Shown here in pieces: positions 9,701 through 17,583 of a stretch of 58,169 nucleotides of DNA; positions within the stretch are counted from its first letter, which is position 1; each line of letters opens with the position of its first letter. This stretch comes from CAZFZT01 sp964523675 (lineage in GTDB: Bacteria > Planctomycetota > Phycisphaerae > Phycisphaerales > SM1A02), in contig CAZFZT010000013.1 of the NCBI GenBank assembly GCA_964523675.1, positions 1 through 58,169 of the forward strand, given 5' to 3'. Under the pieces are notes generated by a model. It saw only the letters and a program-made list of their open reading frames with translations. It searched no databases and had not been told where the DNA came from. Position numbers and translations under genes: made by a program.

Positions 9701-10299
9701 ACGCTGACGATGATCGGAATGTCTTCGTGCGTCTTGCCCCTCTCCGCAAGCGCATCGAGGCAAGCGTTGACGGCACATTTAACCTGAAGGAGGTCCTGAC
9801 AGGTTTCGATGATGAAGGCATCGACACCGCCATCAATGAGCCCACGGCACTGCTCCGTGTAGGAATCGAGCATCGCTTCCCACGAGGTCTGGCCGAGCGA
9901 AATGAGCTTGGTGCCAGGGCCCATCGACCCGACGACGAAGCGCGGCCGATCCGGCGAGGCGAACCGCTCGCACGCTTTGCGGGCAATCTCGGCGGCTCCT
10001 CGATTCAGCTCATACGTCCATCCAACCGCTTCGTCATCGAACTCCGCAAGAACCAGCTTGTTGGCGCCAAAGGTATTCGTCTCAACGGCGTCAGCACCCG
10101 CTGCGAGAAAAGACTCGTGAATCTCCTGGATCAGGTCCGGCCGCGACTTGCAGAGCACATCCACGCAGTTCTCCCTGCCGAGATAATCGCGTTCCACCTC
10201 CAATGGCATGTTCTGGAGAGTGGCCCCCATTGAGCCGTCAAAGACGAGGATGCGGTTTTCAAGTGCGTGAAGGAAGCGGCTGGACATTGCGGGGATCAT
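6751..10299 (-). CDS. metH: Cobalamin-dependent methionine synthase (5-methyltetrahydrofolate-homocysteine methyltransferase)
   Basis: Full-length MetH of about 1182 residues, which transfers the methyl group of methyltetrahydrofolate through cobalamin to homocysteine. All four modules are visible. The homocysteine domain has zinc cysteines in GLNCATG (near residue 231) and VGGCCGTSPGH (near 300). The pterin domain starts around 340 (SFLIVAERTNANGSRKF). The cobalamin domain contains DVHDIGKN (near 753), whose histidine ligates cobalt. The reactivation domain contains YFPCNSDGDDLIIYD (near 1000). The frame opens with GTG at 10365. ATG at 10299 has GAGG 9 bases upstream and is preferred over ATG at 10287. 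The gene diverges from nuoJ. No cobalamin or SAM riboswitch was recognised in its leader. Confidence 0.97.
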   Translation of the reverse strand: MIPAMSSRFLHALENRILVFDGSMGATLQNMPLEVERDYLGRENCVDVLCKSRPDLIQEIHESFLAAGADAVETNTFGANKLVLAEFDDEAVGWTYELNRGAAEIARKACERFASPDRPRFVVGSMGPGTKLISLGQTSWEAMLDSYTEQCRGLIDGGVDAFIIETCQDLLQVKCAVNACLDALAERGKTHEDIPIIVSVTMETTGTMLLGTEVAAAVNALRMFPIAVLGLNCATGPVEMAEHIAYLSKHWDRYISVIPNAGLPALVEGKTHFPLKEQPFAESLTRYVRDHGINIVGGCCGTSPGHIRALVQELERAKPQAAEREVEPQAPGCSSLYSYVEFKQDTSFLIVAERTNANGSRKFKRLLDEEDWDGLVSMARDEVKDGSHLLDVCVDFVGRDGVADMTEVVSRYVRQVNVPLMLDSTEAKVIEAGLKRAGGKCIVNSINLEDGEKRFDDICPLLKRYGAACVALTIDEDPQAGMAKTADRKLEIAARMHDLFTNKWGLDERDLLFDPLTFTIATGVEDDRRLGLETLDGIERIARRFPNCGILLGLSNISFGLRPAARAVLNSVFLDEALKRGLTSAIVHASKILPRNRISDEHWEAAQWLIFDRRGDNRPEGKPAEFDPLHHFIELFPEGDESSQHAAADANLTIEERLQRHIIDGEDRDLEAHLDEALGKYSPLEIINEHLLAGMKVVGELFGSGKMQLPFVLQSAQVMKKSVAFLEPHMEKHGTSGGPKAKIVLATVAGDVHDIGKNLVDIILSNNGYEVVNLGIKQPIAQIVDALNETQADAVGMSGLLVKSVGVMEQNLHELNERGLNVPVLLGGAALTRHYAESHLRGIYKGPLYYGRDAFEGLRICDHLADSKLASLDEEIQERLTKREQVEQKVAASRAADTTIEAGDTAVVVRSTVATDIEVPSAPFFGSRVVDAIDLDEVYPFINTVALFRGQWGFKKGAMSPEEYERNLEEVVQPIFERLKAHCRDEGILQPKVVYGYFPCNSDGDDLIIYDPDDHAREIERFSFPRQTKRDRLCISDFFRSTESGEKDVVGFHCVTMGREVSKRAKELFESNEYTEYLYMHGIGVESAEALAELWHKRIRAELGIGAGDSPKIRDLFTQKYRGSRYSFGYLACPEMSDQEKLFRLLKPERIGCELTDNWQIDPEQSTSAIIVHHPEAKYFNV

Positions 10300-10326
10300 A
10301 TGAGCAGCCCTCGGATCATTCAACCG

Positions 10327-10348
10327 TTCATCCGGATGGACGGATGAA
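10327..10348. promoter_or_regulatory. Perfect hairpin in the metH leader
   Basis: TTCATCCG and CGGATGAA form a perfect 8-bp inverted repeat around a 6-base loop, about 28 bases upstream of the preferred metH start. There is no U-tract on either strand, so an intrinsic terminator is unlikely. It could be an operator, an RNA hairpin affecting ribosome access, or a fragment of the CGGATGAA-type repeats seen near 17700. Function unknown. Confidence 0.4.
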
Positions 10349-10578
10349 TCAATTGGGTGGTTCACTCATAGATCGAGGTCAGTTTGTGAATTCCTGCACA
10401 ATCGGTTGCGATTTTTGTGATCCACCGCTATCTTCTGCGACTCGCCGACCCAGATCGGCTCGGCTAGCGTGTACCGCTTCCAAAGCCGCGGCCGGTTTGC
10501 CGCGCGTCACGGTACGATCTGCATCGATTTTGCGTCGATCCTGCTGTATTTTCTGAACTCCTCCCTGTGAGTCGCTGA

Positions 10579-11598
10579 ATGGCTCCAGCCCTGATCTACA
10601 CCATCTCAATTCTCGGCGCAGTAGGGCTTTACCTCCTGTTGCGACCTGCCGGGCTGCCAACTCATGCAGGCGAGCGGCCACTTCGTGCGCTCGGCGCGTT
10701 GTTCGGGCTCGCAGCCGTGGCGTGGATGATCGTGTCGATCAGCCGCCACCTCTCGGCCGATGATGCCCGTCCGGAGGCGTTCTATACCATCTTCACCATT
10801 ATCGCGCTGGCCTCGGCCGTGCGCATGATCACCCATCATCGTCCGGTGTATTGCGCGCTGTATTTCGTGCTCGTCGTCCTTTCCTCGGCGGGAATGTTCC
10901 TGCTGCTGGCCGCTGAGTTCATGGCCTTTGCGCTGATCATCGTGTATGCCGGCGCGATTCTGATCACTTACATGTTCGTGCTCATGCTGGCGCAGCAGTC
11001 GCAGTCGCCTGATGCCGCCACCGGTCAGCCGGAATATGACCGTGTGCCGCGCGAACCTGGGCTGGCCGCGGGCGTCGGTTTTATTCTGATCGCGCTGCTG
11101 AGCAATGTGATCTTCACAGGCACGCCGCAGCTGGATTCACCCCCTCTTGCTCACACAGCCCGGCAGTTGCAGATGCTCGATCTCGATCTCATGCCGCGCC
11201 AACTGATAGCGGCGGTCGAAGCCGTCGAGCCGGGGGCAGAACTCGCCACGGACGCCGAAGGCCGGCCGCTCGGCCTTATCGCAGAGGGCGACGGCATCTT
11301 CGCACAAGTCTACCGGCCGGGTGAAAACGAAATCTCGTACGTTGAACTGCCCGATGAAGCGGCGCCGAGCAACATCAAGCGCGTCGGCCTTGCCCTCGTG
11401 TGGAGGTTCCCCGTCTCCCTCGAACTTGCCGGCATCATTCTGCTCCTCGCGATGTTCGGCGCGGTTGTGCTGGCCCGGCGTCAGATCGAACTTTCGGAGG
11501 ATGAACTGCGCGAGTCCGCCGGCATGAGACGGCTTGCAGCCGCGGACGATGAGCATGAGCGCGAATCACGTCATTCCAACGAGGGAGGCCGCCCATGA
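10579..11598 (+). CDS. nuoJ: NADH-quinone oxidoreductase subunit J (extended form)
   Basis: Membrane subunit NuoJ (ND6) of respiratory complex I, helping couple quinone reduction to proton pumping. Five or so membrane helices are visible, including the conserved third-helix region FMAFALIIVYAGAILITYMFV. At 339 residues it is much longer than typical NuoJ (about 170-200). The additional length is a hydrophilic stretch at roughly residues 184-270, before the last helix (LELAGIILLLAMFGAVVLA), plus a charged tail. The 3' end overlaps nuoK by 4 bases. The gene heads a five-gene run encoding only part of complex I. Confidence 0.93.
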   Translation: MAPALIYTISILGAVGLYLLLRPAGLPTHAGERPLRALGALFGLAAVAWMIVSISRHLSADDARPEAFYTIFTIIALASAVRMITHHRPVYCALYFVLVVLSSAGMFLLLAAEFMAFALIIVYAGAILITYMFVLMLAQQSQSPDAATGQPEYDRVPREPGLAAGVGFILIALLSNVIFTGTPQLDSPPLAHTARQLQMLDLDLMPRQLIAAVEAVEPGAELATDAEGRPLGLIAEGDGIFAQVYRPGENEISYVELPDEAAPSNIKRVGLALVWRFPVSLELAGIILLLAMFGAVVLARRQIELSEDELRESAGMRRLAAADDEHERESRHSNEGGRP

Positions 11599-11936
11599 TG
11601 CAGAGCATCCTTGCGGTTGAGCAGATGTCTCAAGTTGCGCTCGGCCACTACATCTTCACCAGCGCTGCCCTGTTTACGATTGGAGCCATCGGCTTCCTCA
11701 CCCGCCGCAACATGATCGTCATGTTCCTATGCACGGAACTCATGTTTCAGGCGGCTGCGATCGCCATGATCGCCTTCGGCCGATACCACTTTGATCTTTC
11801 CGGCCAGGTCTTTGTGATCTTCATCCTGACCGTGGCGGCAGCGGAGGCGGCCTTGGCGCTGGCGCTCGTTGTACTCTTGTACCGACGGAAGGAATCGCTC
11901 TCTGCAGAGGAATGGTCGGAACTACGCGAAACGTAA
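11595..11936 (+). CDS. nuoK: NADH-quinone oxidoreductase subunit K
   Basis: NuoK (ND4L), a 113-residue three-helix membrane subunit of complex I. The second helix region MIVMFLCTELMFQAAAIAMI carries the conserved glutamate of the proton channel, and the third helix contains a second acidic position (AAAEAALALALVVLLYR). The length is close to the usual 100-110 residues. The start overlaps the nuoJ stop (ATGA), giving tight coupling. The gene is followed by 80 bases that hold a tandem 7-bp repeat before nuoL. Confidence 0.95.
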   Translation: MMQSILAVEQMSQVALGHYIFTSAALFTIGAIGFLTRRNMIVMFLCTELMFQAAAIAMIAFGRYHFDLSGQVFVIFILTVAAAEAALALALVVLLYRRKESLSAEEWSELRET

Positions 11937-11959
11937 CGCTGCACCCAACACCGGTTGTC

Positions 11960-12008
11960 TAACTCCTAACTCCTGACTCCTGACTCCTAACTCCTAACTC
12001 CTCACTCC
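11960..12008 (+). repeat. Seven tandem 7-bp units between nuoK and nuoL
   Basis: Seven consecutive copies of a 7-bp unit, consensus T(A/G)ACTCC; the last copy is TCACTCC. They fill most of the nuoK-nuoL gap and end 8 bases before the TTG start of nuoL. It is a simple-sequence array without dyad symmetry and could vary in copy number. Confidence 0.85.
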
Positions 12009-12016
12009 GAACGCCT

Positions 12017-14164
12017 TTGCCCTCAACCGATCCATCCTGGGCTCAACTGATTCTCTGGCTGCCGCTGATCTCGCTGGCGCTGTGCGGCCTGTGCGCTGCG
12101 CTGCGCGTGAGAAGCAAGTTGCCAGCATGGATTACCGTCGCATTGCTTGGCGGCTCGTTTATCACGACGCTTGCCTTGTACCTCCAATACGACGGTGCGG
12201 TCACGATCCACATCTTCGATTGGATCAATTTCTCCTGGAACGACGGCGCCGGTTCCTTCGTGGCGAACTTCGCGCTGTACGTCGATTCACTGACGCTCCT
12301 TTGGATGCTGTTTGTAACGGGGCTGGGCACGCTGATTGCGTTGTACGCAAGTGAGTACATGGAGCCGGATGTGGGCAAGGGCTATGCGCGGTTCTTTGCG
12401 GGGGTGTCCGTGTTCCTCTTCGCCATGACCGCTCTTGTCATGGGCGACAACCTCGTCATGCTCTATCTGGGTTGGGAAGGCGTGGGCTTCGCCTCGTACT
12501 GGTTGATCGGCTACTACTACCGGAAGCCATCGGCCGTGGCTGCCGCGAAGAAGGCGTTTATTCTCAACCGCATCGGCGACCTTGGGCTTGCGCTGGGGAT
12601 CTGGTTGATTTGGCAGAGCTTCGGGACGGTTGAGTATGCGGAACTGTTTCGACTGATTGGCGAAGACACGAAGCCGCAAGGGGCGGGCGGGTGGACCGTG
12701 CAGGCCATTCCGTTCCTGCTCATGCTCGGCGCGTTCGGCAAATCCGCTCAGATACCTTTGTATGTCTGGCTTCCCGATGCGATGGAAGGCCCGACACCCG
12801 TCTCCGCGCTCATTCACGCGGCCACCATGGTGACCGCCGGCGTGTACCTGCTCGCTCGCATGTTCCCGGTGATGCAGTTCCATGACCTTGCGCTGCCCAC
12901 CGTGGCATGGATCGGAACCGCCACCGCGCTGCTCGCGGCCACGATCGGCATGGCGCAGTACGACATCAAGCGCATCATGGCGTACTCCACCGTCTCGCAA
13001 CTCGGTTACATGTTCGCCGGCATCGGCGTCATGACCACGTTCGGCGCGGCGTACCACGTCTTCACCCACGCCTTCTTCAAGGCGGTGCTCTTCCTCACCT
13101 GCGGCGCGATCATGCACGGCTTTGCCGGGCAGCTCGACCTTCGTAAGCTCTCCGGTCTGCGGCATATGCGCGGCTGGAAGATCGTCAGCTACACGATGCT
13201 CATCGGCTGCCTGTGCCTTGCGGGCTTTCCGTTCACGAGCGGTTTCTTCTCAAAGGATGCAATCCTTGCCGAGGCGTTCACGAATGAATACGCCGCAATC
13301 GGCTGGATTCTGCTGATCACGGCGGGACTGACGGCGTACTACACGTTCCGCGTGTGGTTCCGCGTGTGTATGGGGCCGGTGCAGTATGAAATGGGCGATG
13401 AACATCACAGCGAGGCCGAAGCGCATGATGAGCACACCGCGGGGCTTGACCGCAGCCATGCCGAGCCCACGAAGAAGGCGGCGGAGCATCATCATCACCA
13501 TGATGAACATCATCACGAGCCGCACGCGCCGCGATTGGCGATCAACTTCGTGCTGATCGTGATCACGATCGGCGCGGTCCTTGCCGCGATCCCGTACTTC
13601 ATGCCCAGCGGCGATGAAAGTGTTGAGGGCGGCTGGGTTGCCGGCATGGTTGAAGATTCCAGCGCGCGGGGCGGCTTGCCGGGTGTGTATGAGACGCATG
13701 CCCACGGCGCGATCCTCGGCTTCGACCCGCACAAAGCGATGTACTTCATCTCCGCGATTGTCGGAGTCATCGGCATTGCAATCGCGCTCTACTTCCACTT
13801 GCTAAGCCGCAAATCGGCAGATGCGCTGCGGGCGCGATTGCTTGCAAGTCCGGCCACGCGCTGGCTGCCGACCGCGATGGAGAACAAGTGGTACGTTGAT
13901 GAAATCTACGATGTCCTGTTCCGCGGCCCGTTGTGGGTGATCGGCCACGCGCTGTACATCTTCGATCGCTACATCGTGGACGGCCTGCTGGTCAACGGCA
14001 CCGCACGGCTGCCGCGTCTGCTCGGCCGCCAGTTCCAGCCGATGCACAACGGCGTCCTGCAGTCCTATGCCGTCGCCATGATCGGCGGCGCGGCCCTGAT
14101 CACACTCCTCGTCATACACATGCCGGACATCATCACGATGCTGAGCGAGTGGAGGAGTGAATGA
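12017..14164 (+). CDS. nuoL: NADH-quinone oxidoreductase subunit L
   Basis: NuoL (ND5), the largest proton-pumping antiporter-like subunit of complex I, 715 residues with some 15 membrane helices. Hallmarks include YLGWEGVGFASYWLIGYYY and SALIHAATMVTAGVYLLARM, the latter containing the functional lysine/histidine region of the proton-antiporter domain. The frame begins with TTG, since no ATG lies suitably near the first helix; the start is moderately sure. A loop around residues 456-505 is exceptionally His/Asp/Glu rich (AAEHHHHHDEHHHEPHAP) and could bind divalent metal. The C-terminal amphipathic/transmembrane segment is present. The next gene is separated by a palindromic repeat element. 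Confidence 0.94.
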   Translation: MPSTDPSWAQLILWLPLISLALCGLCAALRVRSKLPAWITVALLGGSFITTLALYLQYDGAVTIHIFDWINFSWNDGAGSFVANFALYVDSLTLLWMLFVTGLGTLIALYASEYMEPDVGKGYARFFAGVSVFLFAMTALVMGDNLVMLYLGWEGVGFASYWLIGYYYRKPSAVAAAKKAFILNRIGDLGLALGIWLIWQSFGTVEYAELFRLIGEDTKPQGAGGWTVQAIPFLLMLGAFGKSAQIPLYVWLPDAMEGPTPVSALIHAATMVTAGVYLLARMFPVMQFHDLALPTVAWIGTATALLAATIGMAQYDIKRIMAYSTVSQLGYMFAGIGVMTTFGAAYHVFTHAFFKAVLFLTCGAIMHGFAGQLDLRKLSGLRHMRGWKIVSYTMLIGCLCLAGFPFTSGFFSKDAILAEAFTNEYAAIGWILLITAGLTAYYTFRVWFRVCMGPVQYEMGDEHHSEAEAHDEHTAGLDRSHAEPTKKAAEHHHHHDEHHHEPHAPRLAINFVLIVITIGAVLAAIPYFMPSGDESVEGGWVAGMVEDSSARGGLPGVYETHAHGAILGFDPHKAMYFISAIVGVIGIAIALYFHLLSRKSADALRARLLASPATRWLPTAMENKWYVDEIYDVLFRGPLWVIGHALYIFDRYIVDGLLVNGTARLPRLLGRQFQPMHNGVLQSYAVAMIGGAALITLLVIHMPDIITMLSEWRSE

Positions 14165-14314
14165 CCACGGAGGGCCACGGAGAGCCACGGAGAAGAGCAA
14201 AGAGTGTTAAGAGAAATACGAGATCAATTGAACGAAAGATATAAGAGAGTCCATGAGCGGCGGTAACCAAACAAACCAATTGTCCTCTCCGTGGCCCTCC
14301 GTGGCCCTCCGTGG
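14165..14314. repeat. MITE-like palindromic element (CCACGGAG arms) between nuoL and nuoM
   Basis: A 150-bp stretch bounded by inverted arms of about 29 bp. The left arm (14165-14193) and right arm (14285-14314) are each made of three CCACGGAG units separated by GG or AG. The element starts directly after the nuoL stop and ends 9 bases before the nuoM start. The interior is AT-richer than its surroundings and encodes nothing. A relative lies at 19031-19170. Confidence 0.85.
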
Positions 14315-14323
14315 TAAATCCTG

Positions 14324-16000
14324 ATGATGCCAGGACTGCTTCTCATCATTCCCTTGCTCGGCGCGGTCGGGATCGTGTTCGCCCGGCCGCAGCACGCTCG
14401 TTGGATCGCGCTCATGGCGTCGCTGGCGACGTTCGTGCATTCGGCCATCCTTGCTGCGTCCTTCGATCACTGGATCACCGGCGAGTTCGGGCTGCTCTCG
14501 CAGATACCCTTCCTACCGGAGTTCGGTGTAGCCATTTCCTTCGGCGCTGATTCCGTCTCCATGCTGCTCGTGCTGCTCTCGACCATGCTCATGCCGCTGT
14601 GCGTGTGGGGATCGTTCACGGCTGTGACGGAGCGGGTGCGTGAGTATTACGCTTGGCTCATGGTGCTGCTGGCTGCGATGGTGGGCGTCTTCATCGCGCG
14701 CGACCTGATTCTGTTCTACATCTGCTTCGAGTTCACGCTCGTGCCGATGTTCTTCCTGATCGCGATCTACGGTGGCGAGAATCGCAGCAAAGCATCCATC
14801 AAGTTCTTCATCTACACCTTCACCGGATCGCTTATCGCGCTCGCCGGCCTGCTCTACATCGCATGGCGGTTCGCCGAAAGCCGCGGCGACTGGTCATTCG
14901 ACATCGCTGCCCTTTCTGAGTTCGCCGCATCGCAACTGAGCGCCACGGAGCAGGCGTGGATACTGCTCGCGCTGATGGCTGGCTTTGCTGTGAAAGTACC
15001 GCTGTTCCCCGTCCATACGTGGCTGCCGCTCGCGCACACAGAAGCGCCCACGGCCGGTTCGGTCATCCTCGCAGCTGTGCTCCTCAAGCTCGGCACGTAC
15101 GGCCTGTACCGCTTTGTCCTGCCAATGGCGCCGGCGGCCGTCGTCGAGTACGCGCCGCTGATTGCGACGCTCTCCATCATCGGCATCATCTACGCAGCAC
15201 TCATTTGCTGGGTGCAAAGTGATATCAAGAAGCTCATCGCGTATTCATCGGTCTCGCACCTGGGCTTCTGCGTGCTCGGGCTGTTTGCGCTCAACCCGCT
15301 CGGCTTGCAGGGCTCGGTCCTGTACATGATCAATCACGGCCTTTCGACTGGCGCGCTGTTCTTCCTCGTCGGCATGATCTACGAGCGCTACCACACGCGC
15401 GACATGGATGCGATGAACGGCCTCGCGCGAGTCATGCCGATCTGGGCGACGTTCATGGTGTTCTTTGTGCTTGCATCCGTCGGCCTCCCGGGGCTGAACG
15501 GGTTTGTCAGCGAGTTTCTCTGCCTGATCGGCGCGTTCGCCGCCACGAGCGACAACGTGACGCATCCGGGTGTGCTCGGGCCGTGGTACGCCGCCATTGC
15601 CGGCACTGGCATGATCGCTGCCGCGATGTACCTGCTCATTATGGTGGGCAAGGTTGTCTTCGGCCCGCTGAAGGAGCCGGCTCATGGCCATGATGAGCAC
15701 CGCGTCTTGCCGCGCGACCTCACCTTCCGCGAGATCGGCGTGCTGACCCCGCTGGCCATCCTCTGCGTCGTGCTCGGCCTTTATCCTCGCATTGTCACGA
15801 CGACGCTCGAAGCGCCGATTGACAACGTCTTGGCGGGATACCCCGCGCGTGTTGAGCCGCTTGCGGCTTCGCGCGACCACGACCACTCCCGCAACGCCCA
15901 CGAAACGCTTGTGGTTTCGCGCGATCACGACGAATCGCAGCGCGCCTCGTTTGAAAGCCGCTCACGCGAAGCTGCAAGCGGCCGGGGGGAACAACCATGA
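14324..16000 (+). CDS. nuoM: NADH-quinone oxidoreductase subunit M
   Basis: NuoM (ND4), an antiporter-like proton-pumping subunit of complex I, 558 residues. Characteristic stretches are FYICFEFTLVPMFFLIAIYG (with the conserved glutamate), FAVKVPLFPVHTWLPLAHTE and VSHLGFCVLGLFALN. The C-terminal 45 or so residues, from about 511, are a hydrophilic Arg/Asp/His/Ser-rich tail not expected in NuoM. The tail is encoded by an inverted-repeat element (15855-15984), so it probably arose by insertion at the 3' end. The gene overlaps nuoN by 4 bases. Confidence 0.95.
   Translation: MMPGLLLIIPLLGAVGIVFARPQHARWIALMASLATFVHSAILAASFDHWITGEFGLLSQIPFLPEFGVAISFGADSVSMLLVLLSTMLMPLCVWGSFTAVTERVREYYAWLMVLLAAMVGVFIARDLILFYICFEFTLVPMFFLIAIYGGENRSKASIKFFIYTFTGSLIALAGLLYIAWRFAESRGDWSFDIAALSEFAASQLSATEQAWILLALMAGFAVKVPLFPVHTWLPLAHTEAPTAGSVILAAVLLKLGTYGLYRFVLPMAPAAVVEYAPLIATLSIIGIIYAALICWVQSDIKKLIAYSSVSHLGFCVLGLFALNPLGLQGSVLYMINHGLSTGALFFLVGMIYERYHTRDMDAMNGLARVMPIWATFMVFFVLASVGLPGLNGFVSEFLCLIGAFAATSDNVTHPGVLGPWYAAIAGTGMIAAAMYLLIMVGKVVFGPLKEPAHGHDEHRVLPRDLTFREIGVLTPLAILCVVLGLYPRIVTTTLEAPIDNVLAGYPARVEPLAASRDHDHSRNAHETLVVSRDHDESQRASFESRSREAASGRGEQP
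15855..15984. repeat. Inverted repeat inside the 3' end of nuoM
   Basis: GCCGCTTGCGGCTTCGCG begins the 21-base left arm at 15856-15876, and its reverse complement returns at 15962-15982 with two mismatches. A diverged direct copy of the left arm lies between them at about 15905-15926. The whole unit is in frame and encodes the last 45 or so residues of NuoM. Confidence 0.75.
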
Positions 16001-17583
16001 TTGACAAACTCTGGTTTCTCATCCCGGAGATGATTGTCTTCGGCGGCGTGGTGATCGTTTCGATCATGGGACTCTCGCCGCTGCGTGCCTTGCGCGATCG
16101 CGTTCCGCTGGCTGCGGCGCTGTCGCTGCTTGCTGCAATGATCGTCACGCCGTTGCTCTATCAGGACCAAGCGCGTCTCGCTGCGGCTGAGATGCTCATG
16201 CCGATGATCGGGCAGTATGTGAAGATGGTGGCGTGCGGCATCGGACTGCTGCTGGTGATGGGCTGCACAGGACTCATTGACCGACGGTACGAGACGGAGC
16301 TGCAATCGGGGCGGACCACGTTCGACGCCATGCGGGTCAACCGCGGTGAGTTCTTCGTGTTCTTTCTGCTCTCCATCATGGGCCTGATGCTCATCGGCTC
16401 CGCGAATGACCTCATCTGGCTGTTCCTTGCGCTCGAGCTGACTTCCCTGCCGACGTACGTGATGGTCGCGATGAGCCGGCCGTCGCGCAAGGCGCAGGAA
16501 GGAGCGGTCAAATACTTCTTTCTCGGCGCGCTGGCCACGGCTGTATTCCTCTATGGCTTCGCGCTGCTCTACGGCTCGACAGGAAAAATGGTGCTCACCG
16601 AGATGCAGGAGGCATTTCAGTTCCAGAAGATGACCGCCGGGATCAACTTCGTCGGCGTTGCAGGCATGATCATCGCGCTGATCGGCGTCTCCTTCAAAAT
16701 CGCTGCGTTCCCGATGCACTTTTATGTGGCGGATGTCTATGAAGGCGCCGCATCAGCAGTAAGCGCGTTCCTGGCATTCGTTCCAAAGATGGCCGGCATG
16801 ATCGCCATCATCATGTTGCTGGCGACGATCGGCTGGACCGGCCACAGCGCAGACGGCTCACCCGGCCTGCCGCTGCCGATCCTGACTGCGTTGTGGGTGA
16901 TCGCCGTCTTCACCATGACGCTTGGCAACGTCGGCGCGCTGCTGCAAACTTCCATCAAACGAATGCTCGGCTATTCGTCGATCGCGCATTCCGGCTACAT
17001 GCTCATCGGCGTTATCGCAGGGCCCGGCCATGGCATCAATTCAGTCCTGTTCTACATCACCGCTTACGGCATTATGAACACCGCTGCGTTCGTCGTGCTG
17101 GCTGGGCTGGAACGGCGCGGCACAGAGATTGAATCGCTCACCGAAATCGAAGGGCTTCGGCTCAAGCATCCGGCCATGGCGATCTCGCTGGCCCTCGCGT
17201 CCGGCTCATTGCTCGGCGTACCGCCGCTGCTCGGCTTCTGGGGCAAGTTCTACCTGTTTGTCGGTGGTATCGAGGCCGGCCATATCGTGCTTGTCGTGAT
17301 CGCCGGTGTGAACACCGCCATCAGCGCGTGGTACTACCTCGCGCTTGTGGGCCTCCCGATCCTTCGCAAACCAACGCCGCAGAGCGAAACGGTTACGAGC
17401 GGTCCATCCGCCTGGCCGCGCTTCGCTGCGATCATCGGAGCGGCTGCGACGGTCATCCTGCCGATCTTCCTCCAACCGATCATCACGGAAGCGAACCGCT
17501 CCTCGGAGAGGGCAGCGGATGTCAACATCGGAGAATCGATCCTCGCTGAACAAGCAAGTGGAACCGCAGATGAACGCGGATAG
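15997..17583 (+). CDS. nuoN: NADH-quinone oxidoreductase subunit N
   Basis: NuoN (ND2), the third antiporter-like membrane subunit of complex I, 528 residues with about 14 helices. Diagnostic stretches include LIWLFLALELTSLPTYVMVA (conserved glutamate), GVSFKIAAFPMHFYVADVYE (functional lysine) and IKRMLGYSSIAHSGYMLIG. It overlaps the nuoM stop (ATGA) and is the last nuo gene here. The final residues (GTADERG and stop) are encoded within the left arm of a palindromic repeat, so the native C-terminus has been altered or extended by the element. Confidence 0.95.
   Translation: MIDKLWFLIPEMIVFGGVVIVSIMGLSPLRALRDRVPLAAALSLLAAMIVTPLLYQDQARLAAAEMLMPMIGQYVKMVACGIGLLLVMGCTGLIDRRYETELQSGRTTFDAMRVNRGEFFVFFLLSIMGLMLIGSANDLIWLFLALELTSLPTYVMVAMSRPSRKAQEGAVKYFFLGALATAVFLYGFALLYGSTGKMVLTEMQEAFQFQKMTAGINFVGVAGMIIALIGVSFKIAAFPMHFYVADVYEGAASAVSAFLAFVPKMAGMIAIIMLLATIGWTGHSADGSPGLPLPILTALWVIAVFTMTLGNVGALLQTSIKRMLGYSSIAHSGYMLIGVIAGPGHGINSVLFYITAYGIMNTAAFVVLAGLERRGTEIESLTEIEGLRLKHPAMAISLALASGSLLGVPPLLGFWGKFYLFVGGIEAGHIVLVVIAGVNTAISAWYYLALVGLPILRKPTPQSETVTSGPSAWPRFAAIIGAAATVILPIFLQPIITEANRSSERAADVNIGESILAEQASGTADERG

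Noticed and set aside
10379..10681. 100-codon minus-strand frame between nuoJ and metH
   Set aside because: It begins inside nuoJ, has no good start within the gap and resembles no family.
11960..12008. CRISPR-like array
   Set aside because: Units are only 7 bp and contiguous, without spacers.
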